A stretch of DNA of 64,000 bases from contig NZ_RQHV01000049.1 in NCBI RefSeq assembly GCF_004771005.1, positions 1-64,000 on the forward strand. The letters run 5' to 3'. The notes beneath the pieces are model-generated. The model made no database searches and was not told where the DNA came from. It was given only the letters and a program-made list of their open reading frames with translations. Shown here in pieces: positions 30,718 to 39,860 of this stretch (its first letter is position 1; every line of letters begins with the position of its first letter). A program made the translations under genes and the position numbers. The stretch comes from Leptospira ilyithenensis. Lineage in GTDB: Bacteria; Spirochaetota; Leptospiria; Leptospirales; Leptospiraceae.

Positions 30718-32778
30718 ATGAAACCAAGAATTATTTATCTTCTTATATTAGCTTCCCTCTTCCATTGTAAACTTTTTCTGAACAATACAGGAGATCCTCA
30801 TTCCGATGCTTACAGAAAGACCCAGCTTTTGAGATGTCTGCTTGGCTTGTGTGATGATCCTTTTGCCTCCCTGAGATGGAGAGAGGTTTATCGTTTGCCT
30901 ACAGCCAATTTAATAGAAGGCGGCGCATTCGTCTCCGACCAGATCGGATTTATGATCGGGTCGGGCGGTCTTGTAATGCGATCTTCCGACAGCGGTTCCA
31001 CATGGAACCGGTTAGTTGCCGGAGACAGACAAAAAAACATCCTGGCCATTGATATAAATCCTTCCTCAAAGGAAATCTTTATCGCTGGAGGAAAGTCCGA
31101 TTATACTTCCGTATACTTTCAATCTTCCTCAAATTCAGGAAGGACCTGGAAAAACATACTTATCGACGGAACAGGCATTATTACTTCTCTCCATTTTACG
31201 AATGAAAATTTGGGCTTTCTTGTTTTAAAAACTCAAACCGCAAGTAAGTTCTATATCACAAGAGACAGAGGGGCCAATTGGTCACTCCAATCGGATGTTT
31301 CAGGATATATTTCCGGTTTTAAAATGTTTGATAACGGAGTTGGCTATCATTGGGGAACCGACACCGCTGTCACCATGTCTTTGATTCGGAAGACAACAAA
31401 TTTCGGTCAAACCTGGCAGGATCTATCAATTAATACCGGTTCAACGGCAAGCGATATATCGGCTTCTTTTACAAATCCAAATTTTGGAATCGTTTCGATT
31501 GTCGTAAGTGGCGTACCGGAAATCCGCAAAACTACCGACGGAGGAAACACCTATTCAAGCCAAACAGTATCCGGCTTATCCGAGGGTTCAACCGTAAGTG
31601 TTTATTTATGGGATTCGAACAATGGATTCTTATTAGGTTATAATAAGATAGCAAGTATTAATTTCTCATCCGTATATAAAACCCAAGACGGGGGGAATAC
31701 CTGGAATCTTGCCTACAGCGATCCTCAGCAATCCAACGGAATCATCGGTGTTTTAGGAAATATGACTCGCAAGAATCAAAATGAATATTTTGTCTTCTTC
31801 AGTTCGGCAGTCGAGGCGAGTTTTCTATATTCAGAGGACGGAGGATCCAATTGGAAAGTGAGAAGCACCGGAGACAACATTCAATTCGGTAGAGTTGCGA
31901 TAGTATCTGACACGTTAGGCTATACATCCGGCGGATTCTCATCTTTTCCGAGATCGGTTTTTCGTACAAAGGACGGTGGAACCACTTGGTCCAAGATATA
32001 TACCGGAGCGAACGGATTATTCAGAGACATATTTGCAAATAACAACGGTTTTGTGTGCTCAGTAGGAGCCAACAGAGACATCGTATACAGTAATGACGGA
32101 GGAGAGACATGGAGCCTGCCTTCCAGCTTCGGTGCCATTACAACTACTACGGAATTCCGCGGTGTTTCCTTCAATAAACAAGGGATTGGTCTCCTCGCTG
32201 GTCGACCAACAGGGACCTCAGGAATGATTGCCAGAAGTACGGATAACGGAAGCACGTGGACTATTGTTTTGAATACAACTGCTTGGGTGACAAATGTCCG
32301 ATTCATTAACGAATCTTTGGCGATCGCAACTTCAGGGGTGGGCGGAACAGCTTCTTCTTTCGGAGTTTATCTTTCCAGTGACTCAGGAATCAACTGGACC
32401 CAAATTCCTTCTACGGCAGGGCTCAGTCTTTATGATCTGAGTATCGTAAACGAAAGTTTGATTTATGCATCCAGCGGAGCGATCGCCACGAATCAGGAAA
32501 CCGGTTATAAATCGCAAGACGGAGGTTTGACTTGGACTACGATATTTCAAAAAACCGGCCCAACCACTCAAAATGTTGCAATAGGTTTTTCCGACCAGAA
32601 CCGAGGTTTGATTTCCGGTTCTTCCGGAACTTGGAAAACCGAAAACGGAGGCTTAACCTGGACGGAAGAATTGCGATGGAGTGATTCAGGGTTTCTAGGA
32701 ATTTCCTATCTGCCTTCCAAAAACCGAATCATAGGAACAGGAGGAAGCGGCACCATCCAATACCGTTCCTGGCCTTAA
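30718..32778 (+). CDS. Large lipoprotein with BNR/Asp-box beta-propeller repeats
   Basis: The 686-residue protein starts with a lipoprotein-type signal (YLLILASLFHC, Cys17; His before Cys is atypical). From about residue 60 to the end, Asp-box motifs recur every 45-60 residues: SDSGSTWNR, SNSGRTWKN, RDRGANWSL, TDGGNTYSS, QDGGNTWNL, EDGGSNWKV, KDGGTTWSK, NDGGETWSL, TDNGSTWTI, SDSGINWTQ, QDGGLTWTT, ENGGLTWTE. This is the Ycf48/sialidase-type propeller. About twelve boxes suggest one or two large propellers. No catalytic sialidase residues were recognised, so a surface binding or assembly role is more likely. Confidence 0.85.
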   Translation: MKPRIIYLLILASLFHCKLFLNNTGDPHSDAYRKTQLLRCLLGLCDDPFASLRWREVYRLPTANLIEGGAFVSDQIGFMIGSGGLVMRSSDSGSTWNRLVAGDRQKNILAIDINPSSKEIFIAGGKSDYTSVYFQSSSNSGRTWKNILIDGTGIITSLHFTNENLGFLVLKTQTASKFYITRDRGANWSLQSDVSGYISGFKMFDNGVGYHWGTDTAVTMSLIRKTTNFGQTWQDLSINTGSTASDISASFTNPNFGIVSIVVSGVPEIRKTTDGGNTYSSQTVSGLSEGSTVSVYLWDSNNGFLLGYNKIASINFSSVYKTQDGGNTWNLAYSDPQQSNGIIGVLGNMTRKNQNEYFVFFSSAVEASFLYSEDGGSNWKVRSTGDNIQFGRVAIVSDTLGYTSGGFSSFPRSVFRTKDGGTTWSKIYTGANGLFRDIFANNNGFVCSVGANRDIVYSNDGGETWSLPSSFGAITTTTEFRGVSFNKQGIGLLAGRPTGTSGMIARSTDNGSTWTIVLNTTAWVTNVRFINESLAIATSGVGGTASSFGVYLSSDSGINWTQIPSTAGLSLYDLSIVNESLIYASSGAIATNQETGYKSQDGGLTWTTIFQKTGPTTQNVAIGFSDQNRGLISGSSGTWKTENGGLTWTEELRWSDSGFLGISYLPSKNRIIGTGGSGTIQYRSWP

Positions 32779-32837
32779 CATCATCCACCTAATATCAACT
32801 AAATCTTCTTTACCGTTTTTTGACCTTTATCAGGTTG

Positions 32838-35800
32838 TTACTGCGTATAAATTTTTTTCATACTCAATAACGTTTCCAGTTCCTTCGATGGTAACGGTTT
32901 ACTAAAGTAATATCCTTGTATTTCATGACAATTTCTCTCCCTTAAAAATCGCACTTGTTCGATTGTTTCCACACCTTCTGCGATCGTTTTCAAACCCAAA
33001 TTACTGGCCAAGTTCAGAATTGTTTCCACTACCGCTTTCGCACGGGTCTCCTGCGGTATTTCGGAAATAAAAGACTTGTCGATCTTTAGATAATCAATTG
33101 GAAAATTTTTGAGATAGTTAAGCGAAGAATATCCGGTTCCAAAATCATCCACAGCAATTCCGATTCCTAGATTTTTAAGCGACTCAAGTTTTTTCACGAT
33201 GGATTCCACATCGTGCATAAGCGTGCTCTCGGTTAACTCTATTTCTATTTGCTTCGGAGAAACACCTGTTTCGTTTAAAATTCTTTCTATATTCTGAACA
33301 ATATCTTTTCTTTGAAATTGCCGACCGGATACGTTAATAGAAACAACGATTTTGCTACCATAAGAATATTCCCATTTTTTAATCTGCTCACATACATTTC
33401 GAATCACCCACTCCCCTATCTCTAAAATAGTTCCGTTTTCTTCCGCGACCGGTATGAATTCCGAAGGAGATATCGGATCGCCCGAATGAGTGTCCCACCG
33501 TAATAAAGCTTCGGCTGTATGAATTGCCCCGTCCATACTCACACGAGGTTGGTAATAAACTTCGAACTCCGATTTCCAAAGAGAACGACGCAATCTGTCT
33601 CCTATATTCATACGTCTTTGGATGCTAGAATTCAAGTCCGATGTGAAGAATCGATATTGGTTTTTACCTGTTTCCTTTGCTTTGTACATCGCGCTATCTG
33701 CAAACCGCAAAAGAGTATGTTCTTCTTCCGCATCGGAAGGGAAAAAGGATACACCGGCACTGCAAGTAATATTGAATTCCCTATTTTGAATCGGGATAGG
33801 TTCCGAGACGGAACGAACGATTTTTTCCATCAAGGGTTGTATGGCTTCAATGGAAAGAACGTCGTTAATGAGCAAAGCGAATTCGTCCCCTCCCATACGG
33901 GCGACAGTATCGTTTTCACCCACTAGATTTTTTAATTTGCCGGAAACAAATTTAAGGACATCATCTCCGAAAGAATGCCCTAACGAATCGTTGATATCTT
34001 TGAAATTGTCTATATCAATCAGAACGATTCCAAGAAGAAGTCCCTTTTTTTGGGATCGAGCCATAGAGGATTTGATTTTTTCTCCGAACTGGTAGCGATT
34101 CGCCAAACTCGTAAGAGAATCAAAGTTTGCCCGTAATTTCAAAAGTTTATTTTTCCTTTTGTATTCGATAGCAATGGCGGCAAAATTCGCCATTTGTTTC
34201 ATTATGTTTTTTTCTTGGACACCGGGAAGTCCTGTTTTTGTCCTATAGAGCGAAACGACTCCTAGAATTTTACCCGAAGAATTCAGTATTGGCTTTGACC
34301 AAGCAGCGCGGATCCGATTTTGTTCTGCGATAAATCTACCGTTCGACCAATATGGATGCGTTTGAATATCCTCTACAAAAAAAGATTCAGAACGATATGC
34401 GGCGGTACCTGAAGCCCCCATTCCTTCCGCGACTTTCAAATGGGCCACTGCTGGTTGAAAAGTATGCGGAAGATTGGAGATCGAAACAGGAATCAGATTC
34501 AGACCGGATTTATCTACTAGAAAAATTCCACAGTAGGAGGCTGCATTGATTTCTCCGAGATAGGTAGCAATCATAGTAAGCACTTCAGAAAGCGCCTTGT
34601 CCTTTGCGATAGCTTCGAAAATGAGAGAACGAAGTTCCATTTCCCGACTCTGCAACCTATGCAAAGTTATATCATGAGTAATGGATAAAACACTGCTCAC
34701 ACCATGTGAATCGAATTCCGGAATGATTTCACTCATGTAGCTGCCCGGACTACCATCCGAGTTAGCCCACTCCAATTCTATTTTTGACGGAAGTCCGTTC
34801 TTGAAAACTTCCTTTACCTGGCAAGCGTATCGAAATGCATTCTCCCTTGATATATCGAATACATCTGTTATGTGTTGACCTAGAACTTCTTCGGATTTTT
34901 TTCGGCAGAGCTTTTCTTCTGCGGGGTTGATGTAAATGCAACGGAAATCAGAGTCGTACCTGGAAATCCCAAGGGGAATATTTTCCGTAAGACTCCGAAA
35001 TTGCTGCTCTCTGTTTCCGATTATGGCTTCCATTGACTTTCGTTCTGTTATGTCCCGACCGATCGCCAAAACACCAACTATTCGGTTTTCCGAATCTCTT
35101 TCCGCTACGAATCTGATATGATGAACGACCTTGGATAATGCCAATTCCATCTCCATCTCGTCCGGTTGCCCCGTTTCCAAAACTTTCATTACTTTTTTCT
35201 TATACTTTTGGAACACATCGCCGCTATCGCCGGGCACGGATGCGGAGATTGCCATTCCTAACAACGGTTCAAGATCCATACCTATATTTTTTGATAACTG
35301 AGGATTGACATAGATCAAATAACCCTCGCTGTCATGACGGGAAACATTGTCCGGCATATTTTCTACAAGCGAACGAAACTCCTCTTCCTTCTTCCTAAGA
35401 CTGGATTCCGCTCTTCTGATATCGGAAATATCCCGACCGATGGCTAAGGCGCCAATCAATTCGTTTTCGTGGAATTCCGGAACACAGTGTACCGCAAAGT
35501 GAATGCTCTCACCGTTTCCCTTATTCCAGTCCCAATGAATGACAGTCGGTGTGGCAGTTTCCATAACTTTCATCAAAGTTGCTTGGTATTCTTCAGGACG
35601 CATAGAATTTGTGAGCGTCCAAAGTTCGGAAGGTGTCGTTCCAAGAGCTCCGTCTGTCGTAAACCCCATGACTTTCTTATGCGCAGGATTCGAGTAAACA
35701 CGCCTGCAGTTGCGATCATACCTCACGATCACATCAGGAGTGTTTTCGGCGAGAGTCCGGAATTCCTCTTCGCTCTTGCGTAAAGAATTTTCAAGATTCC

Positions 35801-36977
35801 GATTTTCGGTCAGATCCCTGGCGACTGCAATGATCCTATAGATTTTTCCGGATTCATCCCGAATGGGAGTAACGGAAGTTTGGAAATGACGACTCCCTGT
35901 CGTTAAACCGATATTATCGTCGTAAAAAACAGTATTGCCGGACTTCAAACAACTCTGAAACCAGGAGTGTATATTACTTTCCTGAGGCGAAATTTCCTCC
36001 AGGTATTTGCCGATTTGTTCCTCTTGGAACCCTGTGATCTTTGCCGCTGCCGGATTGAATTTTAAAAGACGAAAGCGATGATTCTCCGTTACTTCAAACA
36101 GAAAAAACAAATCGGAAATCTTTTCGAAGATCTCCTGGTATTGTAACTCGTTTTTCTGCTTTGCTTTTTGGACCTCGAACTCCCGTAATTGATCCGCTTG
36201 TTTTTTTCTGTCCCGCATATCCCTAATGTACCCGGCACAGTATTCAATGGTTCCAATTTTAAAATAATTGAAAGTATTTTCGACACTGATTGGTTCACCG
36301 CTCACAGACAGATATTCGCTCTCAAAACTGACTGATTTATTTCTCTTACATTCTTCCCAGATTTCGGAGAGGGTATCGGGATTCAGGCTATTGTCGAAGT
36401 CAGAAATTTTTGAGTTCAGTATCGCTTCACGGTTTTTTCCGAAATGACTGCAACCTTCGTCGCTAATGAAGCAAAACCTGTGACCTTCTGCCGGCAAAGT
36501 CGCAAATATGATCGGATCCTTCGTGTATTCCACCAAGTTACGGCATAATAAAAGCTGCTCCTGCAATTCGAGACTTTCACCTATATCCCGGCCTACGGTG
36601 ATAAAACGTTTTTTGCGCCAAAACTTGGCGGAAATGAGGGTAATATTCCACTCGAAGATGATTCTTCTTCCGTCTTTCGTCAATGCAGGTATTGTGATAA
36701 TTCTCGACTTGTCCGAATGAAATAAAAGTTCATCCTGCTCAACTAACAGTTGTCTTATATCCTCCGATAACATTTTTTCAAGCATCGACTTTCCGATAAC
36801 TTCTTGCCTAGTCCAACCGAAAATCCTCTCTGCTTCCCGGTTCCATTCGATAGGAACGAAAGACGATTCCCACACTATGTAAACCATCGGCAAGTCATCC
36901 GAAAGTACGACCACGCGGTTCTTTATAAAAAAAGAAATCAAGGTACTCATTAAATTGGGAAAAAAGAGCTTAAACAT
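32838..36977 (-). CDS. Multi-PAS, GAF, GGDEF and EAL signalling protein (cyclic di-GMP)
   Basis: The 1,379-residue protein contains about six PAS domains (residues about 20-770), many ending in the GRDI/RDIT-type linker. A GAF domain (about 780-945), a GGDEF domain with intact MGGDEFALL (about 950-1115) and an EAL domain (about 1120-1379) follow. The EAL part has EALLRW, INVSGRQF, ELTEST, DDFGTGYSS, KIDKSF and EGVE, so both cyclase and phosphodiesterase halves look catalytically competent. AAGGA fits the ATG at 36977 with good spacing; the ATG three codons earlier abuts the AAGG. Transcribed alone, convergent with the propeller lipoprotein. Which activity dominates is unknown. Confidence 0.93.
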   Translation of the reverse strand: MFKLFFPNLMSTLISFFIKNRVVVLSDDLPMVYIVWESSFVPIEWNREAERIFGWTRQEVIGKSMLEKMLSEDIRQLLVEQDELLFHSDKSRIITIPALTKDGRRIIFEWNITLISAKFWRKKRFITVGRDIGESLELQEQLLLCRNLVEYTKDPIIFATLPAEGHRFCFISDEGCSHFGKNREAILNSKISDFDNSLNPDTLSEIWEECKRNKSVSFESEYLSVSGEPISVENTFNYFKIGTIEYCAGYIRDMRDRKKQADQLREFEVQKAKQKNELQYQEIFEKISDLFFLFEVTENHRFRLLKFNPAAAKITGFQEEQIGKYLEEISPQESNIHSWFQSCLKSGNTVFYDDNIGLTTGSRHFQTSVTPIRDESGKIYRIIAVARDLTENRNLENSLRKSEEEFRTLAENTPDVIVRYDRNCRRVYSNPAHKKVMGFTTDGALGTTPSELWTLTNSMRPEEYQATLMKVMETATPTVIHWDWNKGNGESIHFAVHCVPEFHENELIGALAIGRDISDIRRAESSLRKKEEEFRSLVENMPDNVSRHDSEGYLIYVNPQLSKNIGMDLEPLLGMAISASVPGDSGDVFQKYKKKVMKVLETGQPDEMEMELALSKVVHHIRFVAERDSENRIVGVLAIGRDITERKSMEAIIGNREQQFRSLTENIPLGISRYDSDFRCIYINPAEEKLCRKKSEEVLGQHITDVFDISRENAFRYACQVKEVFKNGLPSKIELEWANSDGSPGSYMSEIIPEFDSHGVSSVLSITHDITLHRLQSREMELRSLIFEAIAKDKALSEVLTMIATYLGEINAASYCGIFLVDKSGLNLIPVSISNLPHTFQPAVAHLKVAEGMGASGTAAYRSESFFVEDIQTHPYWSNGRFIAEQNRIRAAWSKPILNSSGKILGVVSLYRTKTGLPGVQEKNIMKQMANFAAIAIEYKRKNKLLKLRANFDSLTSLANRYQFGEKIKSSMARSQKKGLLLGIVLIDIDNFKDINDSLGHSFGDDVLKFVSGKLKNLVGENDTVARMGGDEFALLINDVLSIEAIQPLMEKIVRSVSEPIPIQNREFNITCSAGVSFFPSDAEEEHTLLRFADSAMYKAKETGKNQYRFFTSDLNSSIQRRMNIGDRLRRSLWKSEFEVYYQPRVSMDGAIHTAEALLRWDTHSGDPISPSEFIPVAEENGTILEIGEWVIRNVCEQIKKWEYSYGSKIVVSINVSGRQFQRKDIVQNIERILNETGVSPKQIEIELTESTLMHDVESIVKKLESLKNLGIGIAVDDFGTGYSSLNYLKNFPIDYLKIDKSFISEIPQETRAKAVVETILNLASNLGLKTIAEGVETIEQVRFLRERNCHEIQGYYFSKPLPSKELETLLSMKKIYTQ

Positions 36978-37310
36978 TAAGATCATCCTTCAAAATCGAA
37001 AATAAGAACAACATCCACATTATGAATGCTCTTCACTTCCTTAATCCCTCTACCTAGCAGCTCAATGTATTTGAGCCTCCAGTTTCGGAATGTATATAAA
37101 TGGAAAGCAGATAGATCCGTCGACATAGACTTAATTCATTCTTAGTCTAAATATACCCGACTTCTGTCGCTTCCGTTTTAATATGAGTCGAATTTAAAAA
37201 GAAATCTTAGTTGTTTCCTTTTATGGCAAAAGGGTGAACTTATTTGCAAAAAATTTCCATTTGGAATAGATTGGTTTGAAGTATCATCAAAGATATGTTA
37301 GAGAAAAATC

Positions 37311-37355
37311 ATTGGGTGGCTTTGTGGTTAACACCCCACCCAATTCAGGGCGGGG
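37311..37355 (+). promoter_or_regulatory. Mutually exclusive leader hairpins before a membrane protein
   Basis: ATTGGGTGG (37311-37319) pairs perfectly with CCACCCAAT (37336-37344). The right arm also overlaps CCCCACCC (37334-37341), which can pair with GGGCGGGG (37348-37355) with one mismatch. Only one fold can form at a time. The G-run lies where a ribosome-binding site for a TTG start at 37362 would be. The layout resembles an attenuator or translational switch, but the ligand or trigger is unknown. Confidence 0.35.
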
Positions 37356-37397
37356 ATTTGGTTGTATGGCGGACCAATTACTAAACAAAAAAACGAG

Positions 37398-38186
37398 ATG
37401 GGCTTTCTGAAAAAAAAAATTTTAAAATATGTTACCCCCGACAAGCTAGTAATCCTACTTGCTAATTCAATCGTAATCGCACTGATTCTTGTTACCATTA
37501 ACACATTTTTAGTTTATTTTGAATTAAAAACATCAAATCCGAACTACTCCCCCAGAGGAAGAAACATCGGTTCCGTACACAAAGACAAATGGGAAAAAGA
37601 GAATATCCAATCTCAAATCAACCAGATGCAAACGATCGAACGGAGAAACAAAAATATCCGCGAATTAAAATCTTTTGCCAGATGGTATTGTTTATTGCTG
37701 AATCATCTTAACGAAAAATTCGACTTACCGGATTTGCTGATTTCTGAAAATGAAAACGCGGCCGTTTTACTGAAACTATTCCAAACCGAACGCGGAAAAA
37801 ATAAAAATGTAAAGTTTGAGCAAATATCTTTTCTGATTTCATCCGATTACGAGGATCATAAACTTTCCGACTCTTTGATCCCTCAAAAACAAACCTTTAT
37901 AGAAATTGCACATATAACTTCTTTTTATCCCGATTTGTTTTTCATGAAAGATGTTTGGGAAAATCTGATAAAAGATCCCGACAAATTATACAAATTTTTA
38001 GTTTTGATTTTAGAAACTAAAGAATCTTATAATGACACAGACCCTTCCCACATCAATTCCGATCTTTGGACTTACACATTACCCGAACACAATCGTATTT
38101 TTTTCAAAGAAACATTCGAAATGAAGGCAAAGAACGAAAGAACATATTTTATAAATGTTACTTATCAGATCATTCGGATAGAATAG
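37398..38186 (+). CDS. Single-pass membrane protein of unknown function
   Basis: The protein is 262 residues from the ATG at 37398 (MGFLKKKILKYVTPDKLVIL). An alternative TTG at 37362 adds 12 residues and has a better placed GGGGA ahead of it. A membrane helix (VILLANSIVIALILVTINTF, about residues 18-37) is followed by a polar domain rich in Lys and Asn with a likely coiled stretch (QINQMQTIERRNKNIRELKS). No known domain was seen. Codon use looks more AT-rich than in the neighbouring genes, so it may be lineage-specific. Preceded by the alternative hairpins. Confidence 0.6.
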   Translation: MGFLKKKILKYVTPDKLVILLANSIVIALILVTINTFLVYFELKTSNPNYSPRGRNIGSVHKDKWEKENIQSQINQMQTIERRNKNIRELKSFARWYCLLLNHLNEKFDLPDLLISENENAAVLLKLFQTERGKNKNVKFEQISFLISSDYEDHKLSDSLIPQKQTFIEIAHITSFYPDLFFMKDVWENLIKDPDKLYKFLVLILETKESYNDTDPSHINSDLWTYTLPEHNRIFFKETFEMKAKNERTYFINVTYQIIRIE

Positions 38187-38209
38187 GTTCCTTAATTTAT
38201 GATTCTTTT

Positions 38210-39169
38210 TTATTTTGCAGAACTCCTCTTTCGAATGTAATCCAAAGTTTCCGCAATTCCGTCTTCAAATGAAGTTCTGGGAATCGGTCCGATTTTTTCC
38301 AAATATTTGCGGCCACTCAATTGCAAAGGATCTTCCATAAGATACATGATCTCCACGACTTCCCTTAAAAAAGAATCGAAGATTCCCGAGAGCTTCACAG
38401 TAAATCTTCCGAGTGAAATCACTTTGGACTTTCTACCCAAATGAGTTTCTGCGATTCGAACGATTTCATTTCCTGAAATCATTCCACCGGGGATATTCCA
38501 ATTACTGCCGAACGAATTTTCTTGTAAGGCGATCGCTACTATCATCTTCGCTGCGTCAGGAAGATAAACATACTCCCTTTTGGGCTGCAAGCTTCCGAAA
38601 AAAATACCAAATTTTCTCGTAGCAAGTCCGTCCAAAGTAGGATTGAGATAGGCGAGTTTACTCGTGGGTCCGTAGTAATCGGGAAGACGAACGATCAACG
38701 GTTTCGCTTTCTTCCAAAGATCGGACAGTATCATCTTTGCAAATTCCACTTTGATTTTTCCCTTTTTCGTATGAGCAAGATAGGGATAATCCTCTTCTAC
38801 CGGATAACCGGGATTTTTCCCATACACATAAACTCCATCGACAAAAACTATTTTTTTGCCGGTTTCCTCCGCTGCCTTCATTACGCTCTTGCCAAGTAAC
38901 AATAGTTTGCTTTCCATTTCCTGGTAGGAAACATTTGCCGCCTGAAATACAACGTCCGCGTCTTCAAAATAAGGAATCAAGGACTCAGGCGAGAATACAT
39001 CCCCGACCACGAATTCCAATTCTTTCGGATTTCCCCATTCCTTTGCCAATTTTTCAAGACTTGTCAGATCCCTTCCCAGAATCACCGTCGGAATTTTCCT
39101 TCCTAGCAATTCCTCTGCGATCGCCTTTCCACTCCCCCCTGTTCCTCCGAGTACCAATGCTTTCTTCAT
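38210..39169 (-). CDS. NAD-dependent epimerase/dehydratase-like oxidoreductase
   Basis: The 319-residue extended short-chain dehydrogenase has a Rossmann opening (KKALVLGGTGGSGKAIAEEL) and an active-site region with Tyr in VDGVYVYGKN. LIVRLPDYYGPTS and WNIPGGMISGNEI lie in the substrate half. The canonical YxxxK is not obvious, so it may be atypical or non-catalytic. A 14-base palindrome lies 18 bases before the ATG, identical to the one in front of the TetR gene immediately upstream. This suggests direct control by that repressor. Confidence 0.82.
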   Translation of the reverse strand: MKKALVLGGTGGSGKAIAEELLGRKIPTVILGRDLTSLEKLAKEWGNPKELEFVVGDVFSPESLIPYFEDADVVFQAANVSYQEMESKLLLLGKSVMKAAEETGKKIVFVDGVYVYGKNPGYPVEEDYPYLAHTKKGKIKVEFAKMILSDLWKKAKPLIVRLPDYYGPTSKLAYLNPTLDGLATRKFGIFFGSLQPKREYVYLPDAAKMIVAIALQENSFGSNWNIPGGMISGNEIVRIAETHLGRKSKVISLGRFTVKLSGIFDSFLREVVEIMYLMEDPLQLSGRKYLEKIGPIPRTSFEDGIAETLDYIRKRSSAK

Positions 39170-39186
39170 ATCGTCCTTCCTTTTAT

Positions 39187-39200
39187 TGATTGATCAATCA
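39187..39200. promoter_or_regulatory. TetR operator-like palindrome before the epimerase gene
   Basis: TGATTGATCAATCA is a perfect 14-base palindrome 18 bases upstream of the epimerase ATG. An identical copy precedes the tetR gene. Wider identity (TTTTATTGATTGATCAATCA) continues on the left side of both copies. Confidence 0.65.
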
Positions 39201-39221
39201 CAAATAGAATCAAAAAAAATC

Positions 39222-39761
39222 TCAAACCCTGCCACCGTTACTCAAACTCAGTTCCGAAGAACCAAGTGCAAAAGCAAGATTGCAAAGAATACCCCGTGCC
39301 AAAAAATCTTTCGCCAGGTTTTCCGTGTCGCCAAGTCCAGCTGCATCAAATTTTTGCTGAACCAATTCCTTTAGGTTTTCCAAAGACTTTTTTACGAGCT
39401 GCTGCACGTTTTCTTCCGCAATCCCCCAAGTCTGGATCTGCAATAGAATTTCATTCGGATAGCGCCTCATCAATTCCTCATAAGAGGTGATCAGATCGGT
39501 GAGCAGAGTGTCATTTTTGTATTCCGCTTTCGAAAATTCGACTGCGATCCTGTCATAGATCAATTCTACCACTTCCAAAAACAAAGCTTCCTTGCTCTCA
39601 AAGAAACGGTAAACATAAGGCTGAGAAATGCCCGCTTTCGCAGAAATATCCGCTGTTGTAACCTTATGGTAGCCTAGTTTGGCAAATACTTCGATGGCTG
39701 CTTCCAAAATGGCTGCCCTTCTTTCTTCATAGAGATGACTGTTCGGTTTCGTTTGCATCAT
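39222..39761 (-). CDS. TetR-family transcriptional repressor
   Basis: The 179-residue protein has the TetR N-terminal HTH (AAILEAAIEVFAKLGYHKVT then TADISAKAGISQPYVYRFFE and SKEALFLEVV). A helical ligand-binding domain follows. It lies directly upstream of the epimerase gene on the same strand, 52 bases apart. Identical 14-base palindromes stand before both genes, so it most likely represses itself and its neighbour, released by an unknown, probably hydrophobic or toxic, compound. The start MMQ allows two adjacent ATG codons. Confidence 0.92.
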   Translation of the reverse strand: MMQTKPNSHLYEERRAAILEAAIEVFAKLGYHKVTTADISAKAGISQPYVYRFFESKEALFLEVVELIYDRIAVEFSKAEYKNDTLLTDLITSYEELMRRYPNEILLQIQTWGIAEENVQQLVKKSLENLKELVQQKFDAAGLGDTENLAKDFLARGILCNLAFALGSSELSLSNGGRV

Positions 39762-39768
39762 CTTTTAT

Positions 39769-39782
39769 TGATTGATCAATCA
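39769..39782. promoter_or_regulatory. TetR operator-like palindrome before tetR
   Basis: The second exact copy of TGATTGATCAATCA, 7 bases from the tetR start codon, where a bound repressor would block initiation. It is the autoregulatory half of the pair described at 39187. Confidence 0.65.
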
Positions 39783-39860
39783 CAATTTTAAAACAAACGA
39801 AACTTCCGTCAACCGAGATTATTTACCAAAAAGGGGTTTTTGCCACCCCCTCGATAGGAA

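Noticed and set aside
37311..37345. T-box-like TGGGTGG sequence
   Set aside because: The full T-box signature with ACCGCG is absent, no specifier stem is seen, and the downstream gene is not an amino-acid gene.
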